In this document: positions 1 through 11,494 of the stretch, piece after piece
How the letters are laid out: the number at the start of each line of letters is the position of its first letter
Numbering within the stretch: the stretch's first letter is position 1
Source of the DNA: Trichoderma breve
Taxonomy: Eukaryota; Ascomycota; Sordariomycetes; Hypocreales; Hypocreaceae
Assembly (NCBI RefSeq): GCF_028502605.1
Contig: NC_079234.1
Span: forward strand, 1,240,001 to 1,304,000
Length of the DNA stretch: 64,000 bases
Direction: 5' to 3'
The notes under the pieces: generated by a model
What the model was told of the DNA's origin: nothing
What the model saw: only the letters and a program-made list of their open reading frames with translations
Database searches by the model: none
Made by a program: the position numbers and the translations under genes

Positions 1-305
1 CTTGATAAGGATATACATGCGTTCTGGGTCCGTTCCCTTTGGGTATCTCACAGAAATGAGGGATGGTATTTCCTGTCAATTTGGCATTATTGTACTACCA
101 TCGCCACTCCTGCTACCAAAGGATTCGCCAGCCCGCATTGTAAGTAGTGACAAGTGGGAGCCACGACGCTTTCCATCTACCTATTAAAAACTACTTCAAC
201 AATAAATCCCCTTAATGAGCTTATTCCATCTCTACAGAATGCACCGTCGCAGGTGACATCTTCACAGCTCCTCATTCGAAAGTATGTTTTCTTAACACAT
301 ATGAG
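1..305. other. Gene-free left edge
   Basis: No supported gene is visible in this stretch. Two short plus-strand ORFs overlap each other and show no family resemblance. The region is the 3' flank of the minus-strand 2EXR gene. Confidence 0.5.
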
Positions 306-1370
306 TTACTCGGCCTTCTCGCATTCTAGAACCTCAGCATGAACCCAGATGTTGTACCAGCCCCATTTTTCCCAAGTATCGCATCCATTGCACCCAAAAT
401 CGCCTTCAAAACCATGCCCTAAACAAAAATGTGTGGGGTTGATGCCGCCGAATAGATCGTTGATTCTATCTACGAACTCGAGTGCTGAACGACTCCAAGT
501 GTCGGAATAATCACCCCAGTTCGGGCTGGCTTCGACAAATCTTCGATCAATACTGCTGAAAACTTTTCGTTTGTTTGACAAGGCATGACTGTCTTCGGTC
601 CTGGTTCGCTTCAAATTGTAATCGATAAGATATAGCGTTTGGTTACGTGAATAACTTTCGACCATCCAGACTATGATGCGTACGAAAAGACCTCGAGGAC
701 TCATCTCTTCAAATAGAACATTCGGGTTCCTAATCTCGTCAAGACCATCGCACCAACTAGGATCGTATTCGAGCGCCAAATTAGGAAAGCCGCGCATCCC
801 GATCGCATAATCGACCATGCAGAAGTCTTCTATAAAGTACGGATTCTCCCTATAATAGCCGACAGTGCCTGCGTTAACGGGCTGTAGGCAGACGAGATCT
901 TGGTTTGGATGAATAGCGAAGCACCAGCTCCCGCTACTGTGTGGATAAATGAATGGCACACAGGCGTCCACAGGTAGGTTGTCATCCATTGAGCTTCGGC
1001 CTTGACGAAACTTTGCTGTCCAGTGGTTCATTTTATAATGCTTCTCGATAACTTCCCTAGACTCACGGCATGCATTCCACATGCCATAGTCCCATAGATA
1101 CGCAGACGGGTTATTGTTGGTCCACGAATGGCTGTCGCCAAATTTTGGTGCAGCGAGGCAATATGTAGTACCGTGATTAATTTCGCAATCAGAACCTAGA
1201 TGACATTGCACTCTGAGCTTTTTTAACGCGTCGCTGTCTTCTTTATAGTTGGTCACCGAGAAGAAATGAGCCCTAGGGCGGGACGGGCTGAGTGGTTGTA
1301 AGGCGTGTTTCCAAATTTTGAGCCTTAGCTCAGTTGGTAGATTCGGAAATTGGTGGAATTCCGATGGCAT
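306..1370 (-). CDS. 2EXR domain-containing protein
   Basis: This is an uninterrupted 354-residue reading frame starting with ATG at 1370. Residues about 7-22 read FPNLPTELRLKIWKHA, the start of the 2EXR domain, a fungal F-box-like module of unknown biochemical role. The rest holds aromatic and acidic patches typical of the family and a Cys-rich C-terminal part (FGCNGCDTW). There is no signal peptide or membrane segment. 2EXR genes form large, fast-evolving families in Pezizomycotina. The family assignment rests on the N-terminal motif; the function is unknown. An upstream 770-nt gap separates it from the end of the HATPase gene on the same strand. Confidence 0.8.
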   Translation of the reverse strand: MPSEFHQFPNLPTELRLKIWKHALQPLSPSRPRAHFFSVTNYKEDSDALKKLRVQCHLGSDCEINHGTTYCLAAPKFGDSHSWTNNNPSAYLWDYGMWNACRESREVIEKHYKMNHWTAKFRQGRSSMDDNLPVDACVPFIYPHSSGSWCFAIHPNQDLVCLQPVNAGTVGYYRENPYFIEDFCMVDYAIGMRGFPNLALEYDPSWCDGLDEIRNPNVLFEEMSPRGLFVRIIVWMVESYSRNQTLYLIDYNLKRTRTEDSHALSNKRKVFSSIDRRFVEASPNWGDYSDTWSRSALEFVDRINDLFGGINPTHFCLGHGFEGDFGCNGCDTWEKWGWYNIWVHAEVLECEKAE

Positions 1371-2140
1371 TTTGCATGTATCGTCAAGGTATTATCCTAC
1401 AGGCGCCATGATGTTCTTGAAAATTGCTTCTCTGGCAACTCAGCTGGATTATGGACTGTATGTATGCCTTCCTCGAGGAACGTTGCAATGACTGTGTTGT
1501 TGCTTAATAATGGTGAGGGGAGGAGAATTTTGTTAGAGGGAGAGTTGAGATGGAAAAGAATTGTCGAATGGAGGGGGGGCTTCGTGTCGCTTATATAGGT
1601 GTCCCGGTGGGTAGATGTAAATAAACAAACATCTACTGGAAGATTAAATTTCTCAACATCTCAACACTCAGGAAGAAATGGTGGAATCTTGTTACTCGAG
1701 GCTTGCAGAGGCTTCTATTTGGACGCCTCCGAAGTACCTGTGAGTCATTTGGTGCACGAAGTTAGGTATAGCCACAAAGGCTTATAGTAAAGTTATAATA
1801 ATTATAGATATCTGTGGATAACTGCCAATGATATGAAACTTCATCACGCCTCCCCGAGAACTTCAGTCAGTAAGGTTTACGGTAAATAGGTATCCCTTAT
1901 TTACATAGAAGGCGAAAGCCTTTCTCATTGATAAACTTCGATGACTCACAAACGCAACAAATATAGTAGTATGCCATAGGTATGATAGCTGACCTTGACA
2001 GAAGATATGGGTGGCTATCAACACTGATGTAATGTTCACGATCAGCTTAGATACGTGGGCCATAAAGTCAATCTTTTCTGATCTTTTTATATACTTAAAT
2101 GATCCTAATATAATGAAGCAACCAAACTCTACACCACAGT
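1371..2140. other. Intergenic, no gene seen
   Basis: This stretch is the promoter of the 2EXR gene and the 3' flank of the HATPase gene. Several short ORFs occur on both strands, but none has a recognisable motif or splice context. Confidence 0.5.
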
Positions 2141-5100
2141 CTAAGCGCCAGGCACAACAGACCACGTTTCGGCTGTAAACAAAAGCTCTTCTTTGGCCTC
2201 CAACTCCGCTGGGTCCACATAGAGACGCAGCCCGATATTAGCATTCCCGACATTAAAGACTCTCATGATAATGTATACGGAATCTTCTTTTCCACGGTTA
2301 TCGTGTAACTGAAATCGTTTGTTAGCAGTGAACCAAAAATACATCAATCAGGGAGTCCGTACCATTTTGTACTGGTTCTTGCTTACAAAGAAGCGAGTCT
2401 CGCAAGAGGAAACCGTCGTTTTTACCTCAAAGTTGTATGTTGGCCTTCTATGCTCCCATGTACTGGCATTAAAATAACAGTTGTCTATGAGTAACTTTGT
2501 GAAAGTTCCCATTTTGTCGTGATAGACAAGATCTGACGTCTCGCGGCCATGCCAAGGTAGCATAGATGCATATTCCGGATGCTTCTTCGCATACGATCGA
2601 ATCTTGCTCTTCCAATTATCTATGCCAAAATCTGGTAGCGAGGGATTACACGCTTTTAGAAGTTCAAACACCTAAGCTTTTAGTCAGTATCAAGGGAATT
2701 CTAACCCATTCTCTTTTGTCCCTTGGAAACTCACATATAGCTCTCCTGCAGCTCCAATCATCTTGTCTCTCTCCAATTGGGGAAAGGTACTGTCAATTTT
2801 TTCATACCACGGAATTCCAAAAACACTGGAAAGTAAGGGTAAAGATTCTCGAAGAGTATCCAGGTCGAAAATACCCTTTGTCGGAAACGGCGCTCTTCGT
2901 GCAGCAGAGACGACATGCCTTAACAGCCCAAAATATACGAGATCAACCGATAAAGATTCCCTCTGTATAGAGGTAGACACTTCAACATTTTCTGCAGAAG
3001 CATTCGATGACGTTTCCTGTATAAAAAGCCTATTGGCACTCGGCGAAGATGCAAACCGGCTAATGGAAACAGTTGTATCTTGATGAGCAACAGTAGGTCG
3101 TATCGCATCGTGATCGAAGATCGTCCTTGGAGAGGAGATATCCGTTGATGGAGTCGACATATCTGATACAATTTCTGTCGAACCACGCAGCTCGGAGGCA
3201 TCTCCTGTCACCGAGCTAATCAAGATCGAGTCTTCACCAGAAAGCTCCTCACCCTCTATTGTGATTTCAATTATACCTTCCTCAAAAAGAATGTGGTTAT
3301 AGGCATAAGAATCTTCTTTCAAGATATCCTTTACTAGTGAATAGCTTCGTTCGTAGGTAGAGCTGGGATCATCCGCAGAGCGATTCGTTGTCAGCCATTT
3401 AAATAATCGCGCAGGCAAATCTCGAGCGAGACAAAGCGCTCGAGACTTTTGCTCCAGAGGAACGAAGATATCAAGGCCTTTACTAGACTCTTCCAGATGA
3501 AATTTACCGCGTCTTATCTCATGAGAATAGGACTGGCCACCTTGTTGTACGAGTTGTATGCAAGATATTTTATCTGTCTCAAAAACCTTGGCTTCTTTTA
3601 GCAGATAATACAATTTGTGTATCTCCTCACTAGTACGCCATCTTGGGAAACTAAAATGTTTGGCAATCCTGAACAGACAAAGATTATCAGCTGCATATAT
3701 CAAGAAGGGGGCCTATATGGCTTACCGGCATAAAGCAAGGGCTCTTGATTCGATGCTATGACTCAGCGCGTGATTCAGAACACGGTCATCGTCTTCCACT
3801 TTGGACGTTTCCGTGACTAGGTATGAAAGATATCTTTCCTCTAGAGCTAACCATCTTATAACAGGGCCTAGAGAATGGACTTCGTCAAATGCGAAGCCCA
3901 ACATTTTGATCTTTTGTTGAAAGCTCTCTTCTAGAGGACGTCTGTCCGCTATCGCGAACTCTGCATTGCCGTCACAAAATCGGACGTCTTGCTGAGCGCC
4001 AGGATATCGGACAGGAAAAATAGTGAGTTTTCTCATTCCATCTGGATTGATGTTTTTATAGCTGTCGATAGTATGTAGGTGGTCCTTGAAGGCGAATAAC
4101 TGTTCCTTTACCAATTCGACCGTAGGTGTCGACTCTCCTAGCCTTGAGAGCTCGCGGTAAATCACCCCAATATTGAGCGTCTCCACACCCAGGATGTCGA
4201 CGAAAAACGTCTTCAATTCATTGTAGTCGCTCTCCAGGGCCTTCTTGCTGCGAATAGTTGACTTAGACCAGAGACATTGAGAAATTTTGCTCCAGCAATT
4301 GTCAGACTTTGTATATATCAGAGCTTTATCTGCGAATTTGCTTCTGTGGATAGGTATTAGCTCTACTTTTAATTGAGTGGACAGATTTTCGCCTCAAACT
4401 CACTTCATTAATTCCTTAGAATCATTCAGCTTCTTCTTACGCAACATGCCCCAGAGCGAAGTATATAGGTCCTTGATTCTGTCAAAATCATTGGAACCGC
4501 AACTTCTTAAATCGTCTAGCTGATTGCAAATGATTTCTTCGTCGCAGTGGCCTATATCGAGTACATCGGTCATAAAGGATGCAATCGATGACAAATTACT
4601 AATTGACATAGCTTGATATCGAGCCCGGAGCGGTGCTTTGTTGGTTAAACTTTCGGGGCCTTCCCACACACAATCTTTCGGGAACATGTGTGATGAAGCA
4701 CTGTATTTGGTCTTTGGAACATATATTAATGGATTCCTCTGAAAGAACTTTCTATTTTGAAATAGCAGTAAGTATGCGTGATGCAGAAGCTAATGACTGG
4801 AACAAATATTGTAACATACCGGATATATTCCTTTTGCTTCTTTTTCTCAGCCTCATCACTCTCAACATATCTGTTATGGATGTGCTTGTAAAGGTCGATT
4901 ATACGAAAAGCATCATCTATATCCCCTCCCTTGTGGTGAGACATAATATAGAACAGGATCCAGAGGTAGAACCGAATATTGTCCTCAACGCCAACCGAAA
5001 GGCATGAAACAAGAAAGCCCCAATCTTGCACATATGTCTCGCGTGTGATTTCTTTATCGAGCTTGATGAACGGAAAGATTTCAGAGCCCCTTGAAAATCT

Positions 5101-7667
5101 TTCCCACTGGCGTTGCAGGTTTGGTAACGGAAGATAAATAAACTTAATATGCGTCGATTTGCCGCCATAGCAGGGAACGACGACTCGTTTAAGCTGTCGA
5201 ATCAAGCCAGGAGTGGATTCTATCGTTTTGCGCTCCTGCTTCCAGCTATAACGCAAATATCCAAGGAATTTATCGGCATGATTGGCTGCAATGTATAGGC
5301 ATTCCTTTGAGAGTTCGTTCGTGTTATGTTGAGATATAATTCGTATATGGCGCCTCACCCCAGCATAGCTGCAAAGCCAGTCCTTCCACGAGCTGATCAA
5401 GTTCTCATCTTCCTTCTCAAATATGCTACCCATACAAGAGTGGTGGAGGAACTTAAAATATATACCATCTGTTCGTTTGACTTTTCCAAGGAGCTCTGAA
5501 GGACCAAAAATGTTGCCGCTGTCAGGCATGTATACATCTATAACATACGCCGACTGTTTTTGACCTTCACTGTCCACTATCAAAATGTTTTCTTTGTTTT
5601 CCCACAGGCCTCTGAGTTTGTCTGTTAAGAACATAAATTGGAGTTGTTTCAACGATGATGACGATGCTGTAACCCTGAACCCACTCGCCAGAATAACAAG
5701 ACGCAAGTAGGAAATTTCGACCTCTCGCACGCCCAGTTGGTGGAAAAGGTGTCGACGATGTACATTGTGAGCAGCTTTTGAATCGATGATTTTGAGGTCG
5801 ACTTCTGGTGGAATCTCTAGTCCAGTCTTGGTTTTAGGGAAATATACTGCTTCATCATCAGGTGCAATCCATGTCCCATCTTGAAGTGGCAGCAATGGAA
5901 AACTGCACAATGAGTTCTTGTACCACGTCTCGTGCAACATGCTGCTTAAGTACTTTGAAGCTCGCGTATGCCAGTCATCATCCGCATCTTTGGATCTCAA
6001 TTTCGATTCCGCTGAATAGCTGTATAATGATAAAGCAGACAGAACGTAAGACATAGGGTATTCTGTTAAGCCGTAAGAACGTAGTGTTTTAATGTCCAAC
6101 TCGCTGTACTGTTTTGAGATGTAAGCTCCTCTATATATATCCTCAAATAATGGATTTCCATGGCAATCAAGTTGAGAGCTTAATGGGAAATGGAGAGAAG
6201 TAATTAAGCGCAAAGAATCTTCGCATATTGGTCGCAGTACTGGGGTTTCTTTCAGTCTTTCTTCTAGTAATGTAACTAGTTGAGACCAAAATGCATCGTA
6301 ATGTTGATCCTTGCGTGGTAAAAATCTCATCCAAGTATATTGAAGTTTTGGATGATGGCAAAATTTCATGATAGCTTGGATGAATGCTTCAACTATGCCC
6401 TTTCGAAGGCCTAGATTTCTGCGAGATGTCATAACAATGTCTTGCCGATTCGCCTGAGTGACAAAGTCGCTATTGATTAAAAACTTGACAATTTTGTTAG
6501 CATGGAATAAGTTGAGAGGATAGAATGGCATACGGTAAATCCTGCTTGCTTCATAGGCAAATATGCAAAAATATGTTCGTATTCCAGAATTGGGATTGAT
6601 TCCTCGGTTAATGGGAAACCTAGGAAGATCTCTGCCGAAGCATATGCTTTGGTTGCCTCTTCGTCTTCTGAATAGATACGATTGTCGTGTTTGTCGAGGT
6701 TTTCAACGTTGTGCTTGAAAATATAGTAATCTTTAGACCCGGTTTCGATGGAGTCAGCTGCATTCGTTACTTTAGTGACCCGGATGACATTTGCACTGAT
6801 ACGCAGCTTCGAAAAAATATATGATTTTTCCATTTTCCCCCCGTTATCAAAGATGGATATGCGGATTTCTTCCAGATTCCGCATGAAGAGTAGTATGTTC
6901 TCGTTTAAACTGTTGAATTGATCTAGGATAATATCGTAGTCACTGGGTAGAATAGGGCTGCGGCCATCACCAAGAAGTAGTTTCATTCGCGTTGTTGGAT
7001 GCGGCGGGCCCTCACCTGGCTCACACCAAATTGGACGAATCATTCCCAATCCATTGTCCCCATTTCTGTGCTCGAAGGCGAAACTGAAGTGACCGGATTG
7101 GATATAAACTTTCCACGCCATCTTGAAGACAGATTTGAAGCCAATGCCCTTTTGGCCGATATATCCATTCTGAACACCCGTTTTTGAACTTTGTCCAATA
7201 TCGCAGATGGCTTTGAGGTTCTTGGATTCGAAGCCATCTTCGTTGCACTCGGTAATGATGTGATCAGGATGAACTTCGAAGGAGACATACCGGGTCAAGT
7301 TTGCTTCACGTGCTTTATGGAAAGAGTTATCTTCGGCATTCTGCAGCAGCTCAAATACAAATCGTGCATCACTAGTGTATATATTTGTCGCCAGACTGGG
7401 AGAAAGAGTAAGTACATAAAAACATGTCCTAGTTGGTTCAAATGTGACGGACGTAGAAATTGTAACTCCGGCGATGCCCTGCAAGCCACCCACTGCATTT
7501 TGTAGTCTTTCGCGAACGTCAGACGGTACTAACTTCCAGTCGTCTTCATCAACGTAGCCATGGTTCTGAGCGATGGATTGAACGAGTTTGCGAGCCTCGT
7601 CTCGACTCGTTACTGGTGCGGACATTTTTTGGGTTAGATTACTATTTGGTACGAGCGTATTTGACAT
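2141..7667 (-). CDS. GHKL/HSP90-type ATPase protein, NO VEIN / sacsin-like, with nuclease-like C-terminus
   Basis: Exons (minus strand): 7453-7667, 6534-7395, 4820-6483, 4404-4751, 3726-4343, 2735-3668, 2363-2671, 2141-2308. All phases match and give about 1,705 residues. The ATG is at 7667; an internal ATG at 7625 is an alternative start. The N-terminal third carries GHKL ATPase signatures: RFVFELLQNAEDN (N-box), a degenerate CNEDGF, and QKGIGFKSVFKM (G-box). The middle is the long helical region typical of fungal HATPase-Nov proteins (for example the NPLIYVP and W..A.. blocks). The C-terminal 150 residues match the DUF3883/NOV_C domain, with GAAGELYVFELLK, TSDLVYHD and NFEVKTT. The spaced D and E-x-K are like a PD-(D/E)XK nuclease core. 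The first intron (7396-7452, donor GTCCGT) is the least certain; 6484-6533, with a TGCTAAC branch site, is clear. The cellular role is unknown. Confidence 0.85.
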
Positions 7668-8877
7668 CAACCCAAATATAGCATTGGATGTAAGAAATGG
7701 GTGTGAAAAAAGAAAGCGAAAGCTTTCGGGTCAGAAAGGCAGCCAAAAAAGAAAAGAGAAAGAAAAAAAGAAATGGCAGGGCATGCGCACTTAATGGGTT
7801 AGGATTGCAGAGAAAGGGATTTCAAGTGCTACATGCTAGTGATGTAAGCATGTTAAATACAGCAGTTGGGAAGCAATTGTTGCACGTAGAAAGACTACAG
7901 TGCCTCTATTTAGAAATTGCAGAACCAACATGCATACAACGGCCTGCTCGGAAATTGGCACTAAGCCGTGTCGGAATATCTATCAACGAAAATGTCACGG
8001 CCTGTGAAAAGAACATTAGCCGCCAGCGGTACCCTTGGATCATCGTTATGAAACGCAATAGATCTGCAGGACCGCGGGCAGTACACCTCAATCAGTCATG
8101 GTCTCGTTTGTACGGCTGAACGGAACATCTCCGTTGGAGAGCCGAGATTCCACTTTGGTGGTTACGACGTTTACTTATACGACCTGTTGCACTGTACTCG
8201 TACTATCTTGTATGCGCGCGCACTTTTATTAGCGCTATAGTGCCGAAAATCTCGCGATGCTGGGGCCGTGTTAACTACATACTAATGTACTCGTCCTTTA
8301 CATCTACGTTACCAACGAGGCTCGTTGTAACTTATTGCGGGCATGTTATTAGCCGTGCCACATATCATCAATTGAAGTCGTTGTGCATCAATGGTGTAAT
8401 TTTGTCTCGCTTCCACAAGTCCCTCGAGCCTGTACAGTACTAGAGGCAGCCTTACACTCTAACACAGATTTTACAAAATACGCCAAACAACAATACAACA
8501 TGTAAATTGCGTCATTTAATAAGAAATGCAAGTACTAGCTGTGAATACACCAAGCCCACTAAAGACGATCCGGATATATGCTCCATGGCACATTGAGAGT
8601 AACGTAATTAACCACGGCATTTGTTAGCCAGCACCCCAAGTTGGCTATCCAGCACTCTAGCGACTGTAGGTGGTTTGTTAAAGGCCCCGGCATCTACTAC
8701 AGCTACTTTCTTCTACTATCGCTGCTTTCTTCTACTATCCTTTACTTGCTTCTACTATCCTTTACTTGCTTCTACTATCCGTTACTTTCTTCTACTGTCG
8801 CTACTTTCTTCTACTGTCGCTACCTCGTACTTTAGTGTGATGCTCCCCAAACATTTGTATTCATTGCTTAATATGTT
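7668..8877. other. Intergenic with purine-rich tract; no gene seen
   Basis: This is the promoter side of the HATPase gene, with a purine-rich tract at 7700-7780 (pyrimidine-rich when read in the gene's direction). The ORF spanning 7697-8119 is basic and low-complexity at its start and resembles nothing. The tandem repeat near 8696 is listed separately. Confidence 0.5.
8696..8828. repeat. 20-bp tandem repeat, core CTTCTACTATC
   Basis: About six imperfect copies of a 20-bp unit starting CTTCTACT occur in a row. Two neighbouring copies are identical; the others differ in the CTT/GTT/CGCT spacer. The array ends about 50 nt beyond the stop codon of the micro-exon gene on the minus strand. Confidence 0.85.
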
Positions 8878-10187
8878 CTACCACCAAGATGTGCGGCTTT
8901 CCTCCCCCACGTTCTCCTCGGCCTTCTTGGCCACTTCCTCATCTTTCTTTCCCTATTTAGACAAGCCTTGTCAGTATTCTAAGTTGCGCATATTTATGAA
9001 TATACTCACGCATTGTTCGAACAAGGCCTGAAATCGTCAGTATTTTTCCTTTGCCCACCATGATGAGATGCTTACCTCTACTTTGGCGTCCAAATCCTAT
9101 GATGTTACCGAGACGCTGAATTAGTAATGACCCATCATGAAAATCGGGCATACTAACGTCGTCGTTGCCGACACGAAGCTATAGATTGTCAATAGTAATT
9201 GTACAATAAAAGTCCGATAATCACTTACAGCGAGCTCTTTCTTCCAGTGCTTCATTATATGTCAGATTACCATGACTTAAGACATCGGAATGACAGAAGA
9301 CGTACCTTGATTCGATCAACAATTTTCTTCGACATTAGTATGATATGATTTCGGCAAAATATACTTGGCTATACTTACTTCCTTCTCCTTTTCTACGTCC
9401 TGTAAAAAAAGCCGTTAGATTGTCCGTGGCATAACGAGATTGAGAAGATCAAACCTACCTCGATCTTCTTGACAACGGTCTTCAAGTTGGTTTTCAGATT
9501 CTAAAGATAGTGTCAACAGCGTTTGCTCAGTTCAACATCAGTACAAACTGTATAGTCTTACCGCCAGCTTGGTCTTGGCCTCCTGTATTTGCAAACTATT
9601 GTTAGAGAAGATACTCTCGCTCTTGTAGATAGTATGATTTACCAAACGAGATCCTTTCTATTACGTTTCAGCGACGTTAACGTAGAGATATTCTCTCTAT
9701 GTCTGACTTACCTCCGGTTGTTTATTTTTCTACAAGATTATCCCCTTGTAAGTACATGCAATAATCTCTTACGGCAACAAAGTACATACCTTTGCCGGCT
9801 GCTGGGCCGGTGCGGGCTGACTCGATTGTTAGTAAGCTGTTGTCAGTGCTTCAAAGAGTCATGTCGTACCTGTTCATTACGGCGCTGAAACAATTGGTTA
9901 GCAACATTGTCATTTAGGGAACAGAGGTGGTCGCAGAGATCAATATGAGACTCACTTTCTGACCCCGGGGGCCCTGCTGCTGGTTGGCGTCCTATAATCA
10001 TATCAGCTCTCACCTCCCTTCAACCGGTAAAAGACAGCGTTGAGCAGATGTCAGAAACTCGGCAATTGTGGTCAACTTACGTTGTTCTTGTTGGCCTAGG
10101 AGAATCAATGTCAGCTGGATTCTTGATTGGACGTATCGGATTGGAGGCCACATGGCAGATGTTCATACGTACAGGCATCTTGAGGAG
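8878..10187 (-). CDS. Micro-exon gene: basic, coiled-coil protein of about 123 residues, unknown family
   Basis: Sixteen exons can be chained on the minus strand, all in phase 0: 10173-10187 (LLKMP), 10081-10095 (ANKNN), 9956-9991 (DANQQQGPRGQK), 9870-9884 (RRNEQ), 9790-9816 (PAPAQQPAK), 9712-9729 (KNKQPE), 9643-9657 (KGSRL), 9562-9582 (EAKTKLA), 9459-9479 (TVVKKIE), 9379-9399 (DVEKEKE), 9306-9326 (KIVDRIK), 9229-9249 (HWKKELA), 9158-9178 (LRVGNDD), 9076-9096 (DLDAKVE), 9010-9027 (ALFEQC), 8878-8952 (GKKDEEV... stop TAG). Introns are 48-89 nt, GT-AG, mostly with textbook branch sites (TACTAAC, GCTAAC, ACTGAC). The chosen ATG lies in the first exon (10178). In-phase exons upstream at 10251-10265 (KYQPF) and possibly 10386-10397 (MEQL) could extend the N-terminus. 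The N-terminal part is Lys/Arg/Gln/Pro-rich and NLS-like; the centre is a heptad-patterned coiled coil; the tail is acidic. I recognise no family. The least certain exon is 9643-9657. Confidence 0.75.
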
Positions 10188-10455
10188 CTAGCATCAAACA
10201 TCGTTAGCTCATGTTAGATTACTCTGGGATATCCCTTGACGGGGACTTACGAATGGCTGGTATTTCTATGGTCGCAGCAACAGATTAGACGTTCGGTGTA
10301 GGTGGATCGGCGTAGTGCACGGAAGACTCCCTGGAAATTTGGCACTGCAAACCAAATTCAGTATTGCATGGCTTCTAAATCTTACCAATTGCTCCATGAG
10401 CAGAGATCAAGAGAGGGGTTCAGGATACTTACAAAACAGACGTGGCGTGGGACTT

Positions 10456-10500
10456 GGAGAAGAAAAAAAGAAAGAAAAGTTATCCAAGGGGGAAAAAAAG
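10456..10500 (-). promoter_or_regulatory. Pyrimidine-rich tract upstream of the micro-exon gene
   Basis: On the minus strand this is a CT-rich run with several T stretches, placed just upstream of a candidate 5' exon with donor GTAAGTATCC near 10430. CT-rich tracts at the transcription start are common in filamentous fungi. The role is inferred from position only. Confidence 0.4.
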
Positions 10501-10710
10501 CCAACAAAAGATGTGCATGTCGAACTGGAAGGAGCGGCGGTATCAGGTATCGATACCATGTCGATGTCAGGAATCGCGTAAACGTGTATGTAGGTACGTA
10601 CTCTCTGCACAATTCCTCAGGTGTCTATCTCAGGAAGTCGCGACGAAATAGTATCATTTACATTCACATATATTCTTAGAAAATATAAGATAGAAAGTAA
10701 ATAATATTTT

Positions 10711-10750
10711 TCTACTACATCTACTACATCTACTACATCTACTACATCTA
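10711..10750. repeat. 9-bp tandem repeat (TCTACTACA)n
   Basis: There are about 4.4 perfect copies of the 9-bp unit. The TCTACTA core also occurs in the 20-bp repeat on the other side of the micro-exon gene. Confidence 0.85.
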
Positions 10751-10846
10751 GCAATACTAAAAGTACCTGCTAGACGGTTTAGTTATTGTCACGCCGAAAG
10801 CGAATTGCAAGTTACAGCCAACACCCTTTGTATTGGGTAATATGAG

Positions 10847-11494
10847 ATGAGGCCTATAGCAAGAAGGAAAGCCCGCTACGTTAATAAAAGAAAAAGACGA
10901 AGATTTAGCATCGATGAGATGGAATTCGTGTTCTCCAATTATATACACGGAGCTTTCGAGTCATCGACAAAAACGCCGACCAGCCTCGACAGCGACAAGT
11001 CTGACTGGGAGCGTCTCGATATTTCCTGGGGAATTTTCGAGAGACTGGTCAAAATGTCGAAAGCTCATGCGGCGGAGATGAAAGAGCTATCCAACAAATT
11101 GACCAGAGTCGAAAGAGAACTGACAACTGTCAAAGAAGTGTCAAGCACTGGCAAGGCTTGCCTTCAGAGACTGCCATTATTCCTTTTCGAAGAAACCAGG
11201 TTGCCCAAATCATAGGCTGGATCCGCCAATACGAAAAGCCCAAGGCCAATGTCGAAACATCGAAATACGTTATACCTCGCATCGGAGAAAGGGGAATACG
11301 TGGCAATCCTGACATCGCAAATAACAATCAAGTGGTTAGCTGCATTGCACCCGAAACCCCGAGACACCTCCATCAAAAACCCAAATAAGCACAGAGACCG
11401 TGCCCTCACGAGAAAAAAAGAGGCAACGCGCCGGCTCACCAAAGAGATCGTACTTGGCGAGATCATCCTCATCAACCCGCGAGAGAAGTCCTGA
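10847..11494 (+). pseudogene. Possible decayed ORF with frameshifts, coiled-coil in first part
   Basis: A basic, coiled-coil-like frame (10847-11215; Lys/Arg-rich start, then helix-rich SKAHAAEMKELSNKL) is followed by overlapping frames 11158-11388 and 11249-11494 that read on in different phases with similar basic composition. No clear intron explains the changes. This could be a relic of a mobile-element ORF1/gag-like gene or simply chance ORFs. No family motif was found. Confidence 0.25.

Noticed and set aside
9076..9115. Longer version of the DLDAKVE exon using the AG at 9116-9118
   Set aside because: It would be 40 nt and break the phase-0 pattern; the AG ending at 9097 gives 21 nt and continues the heptads.
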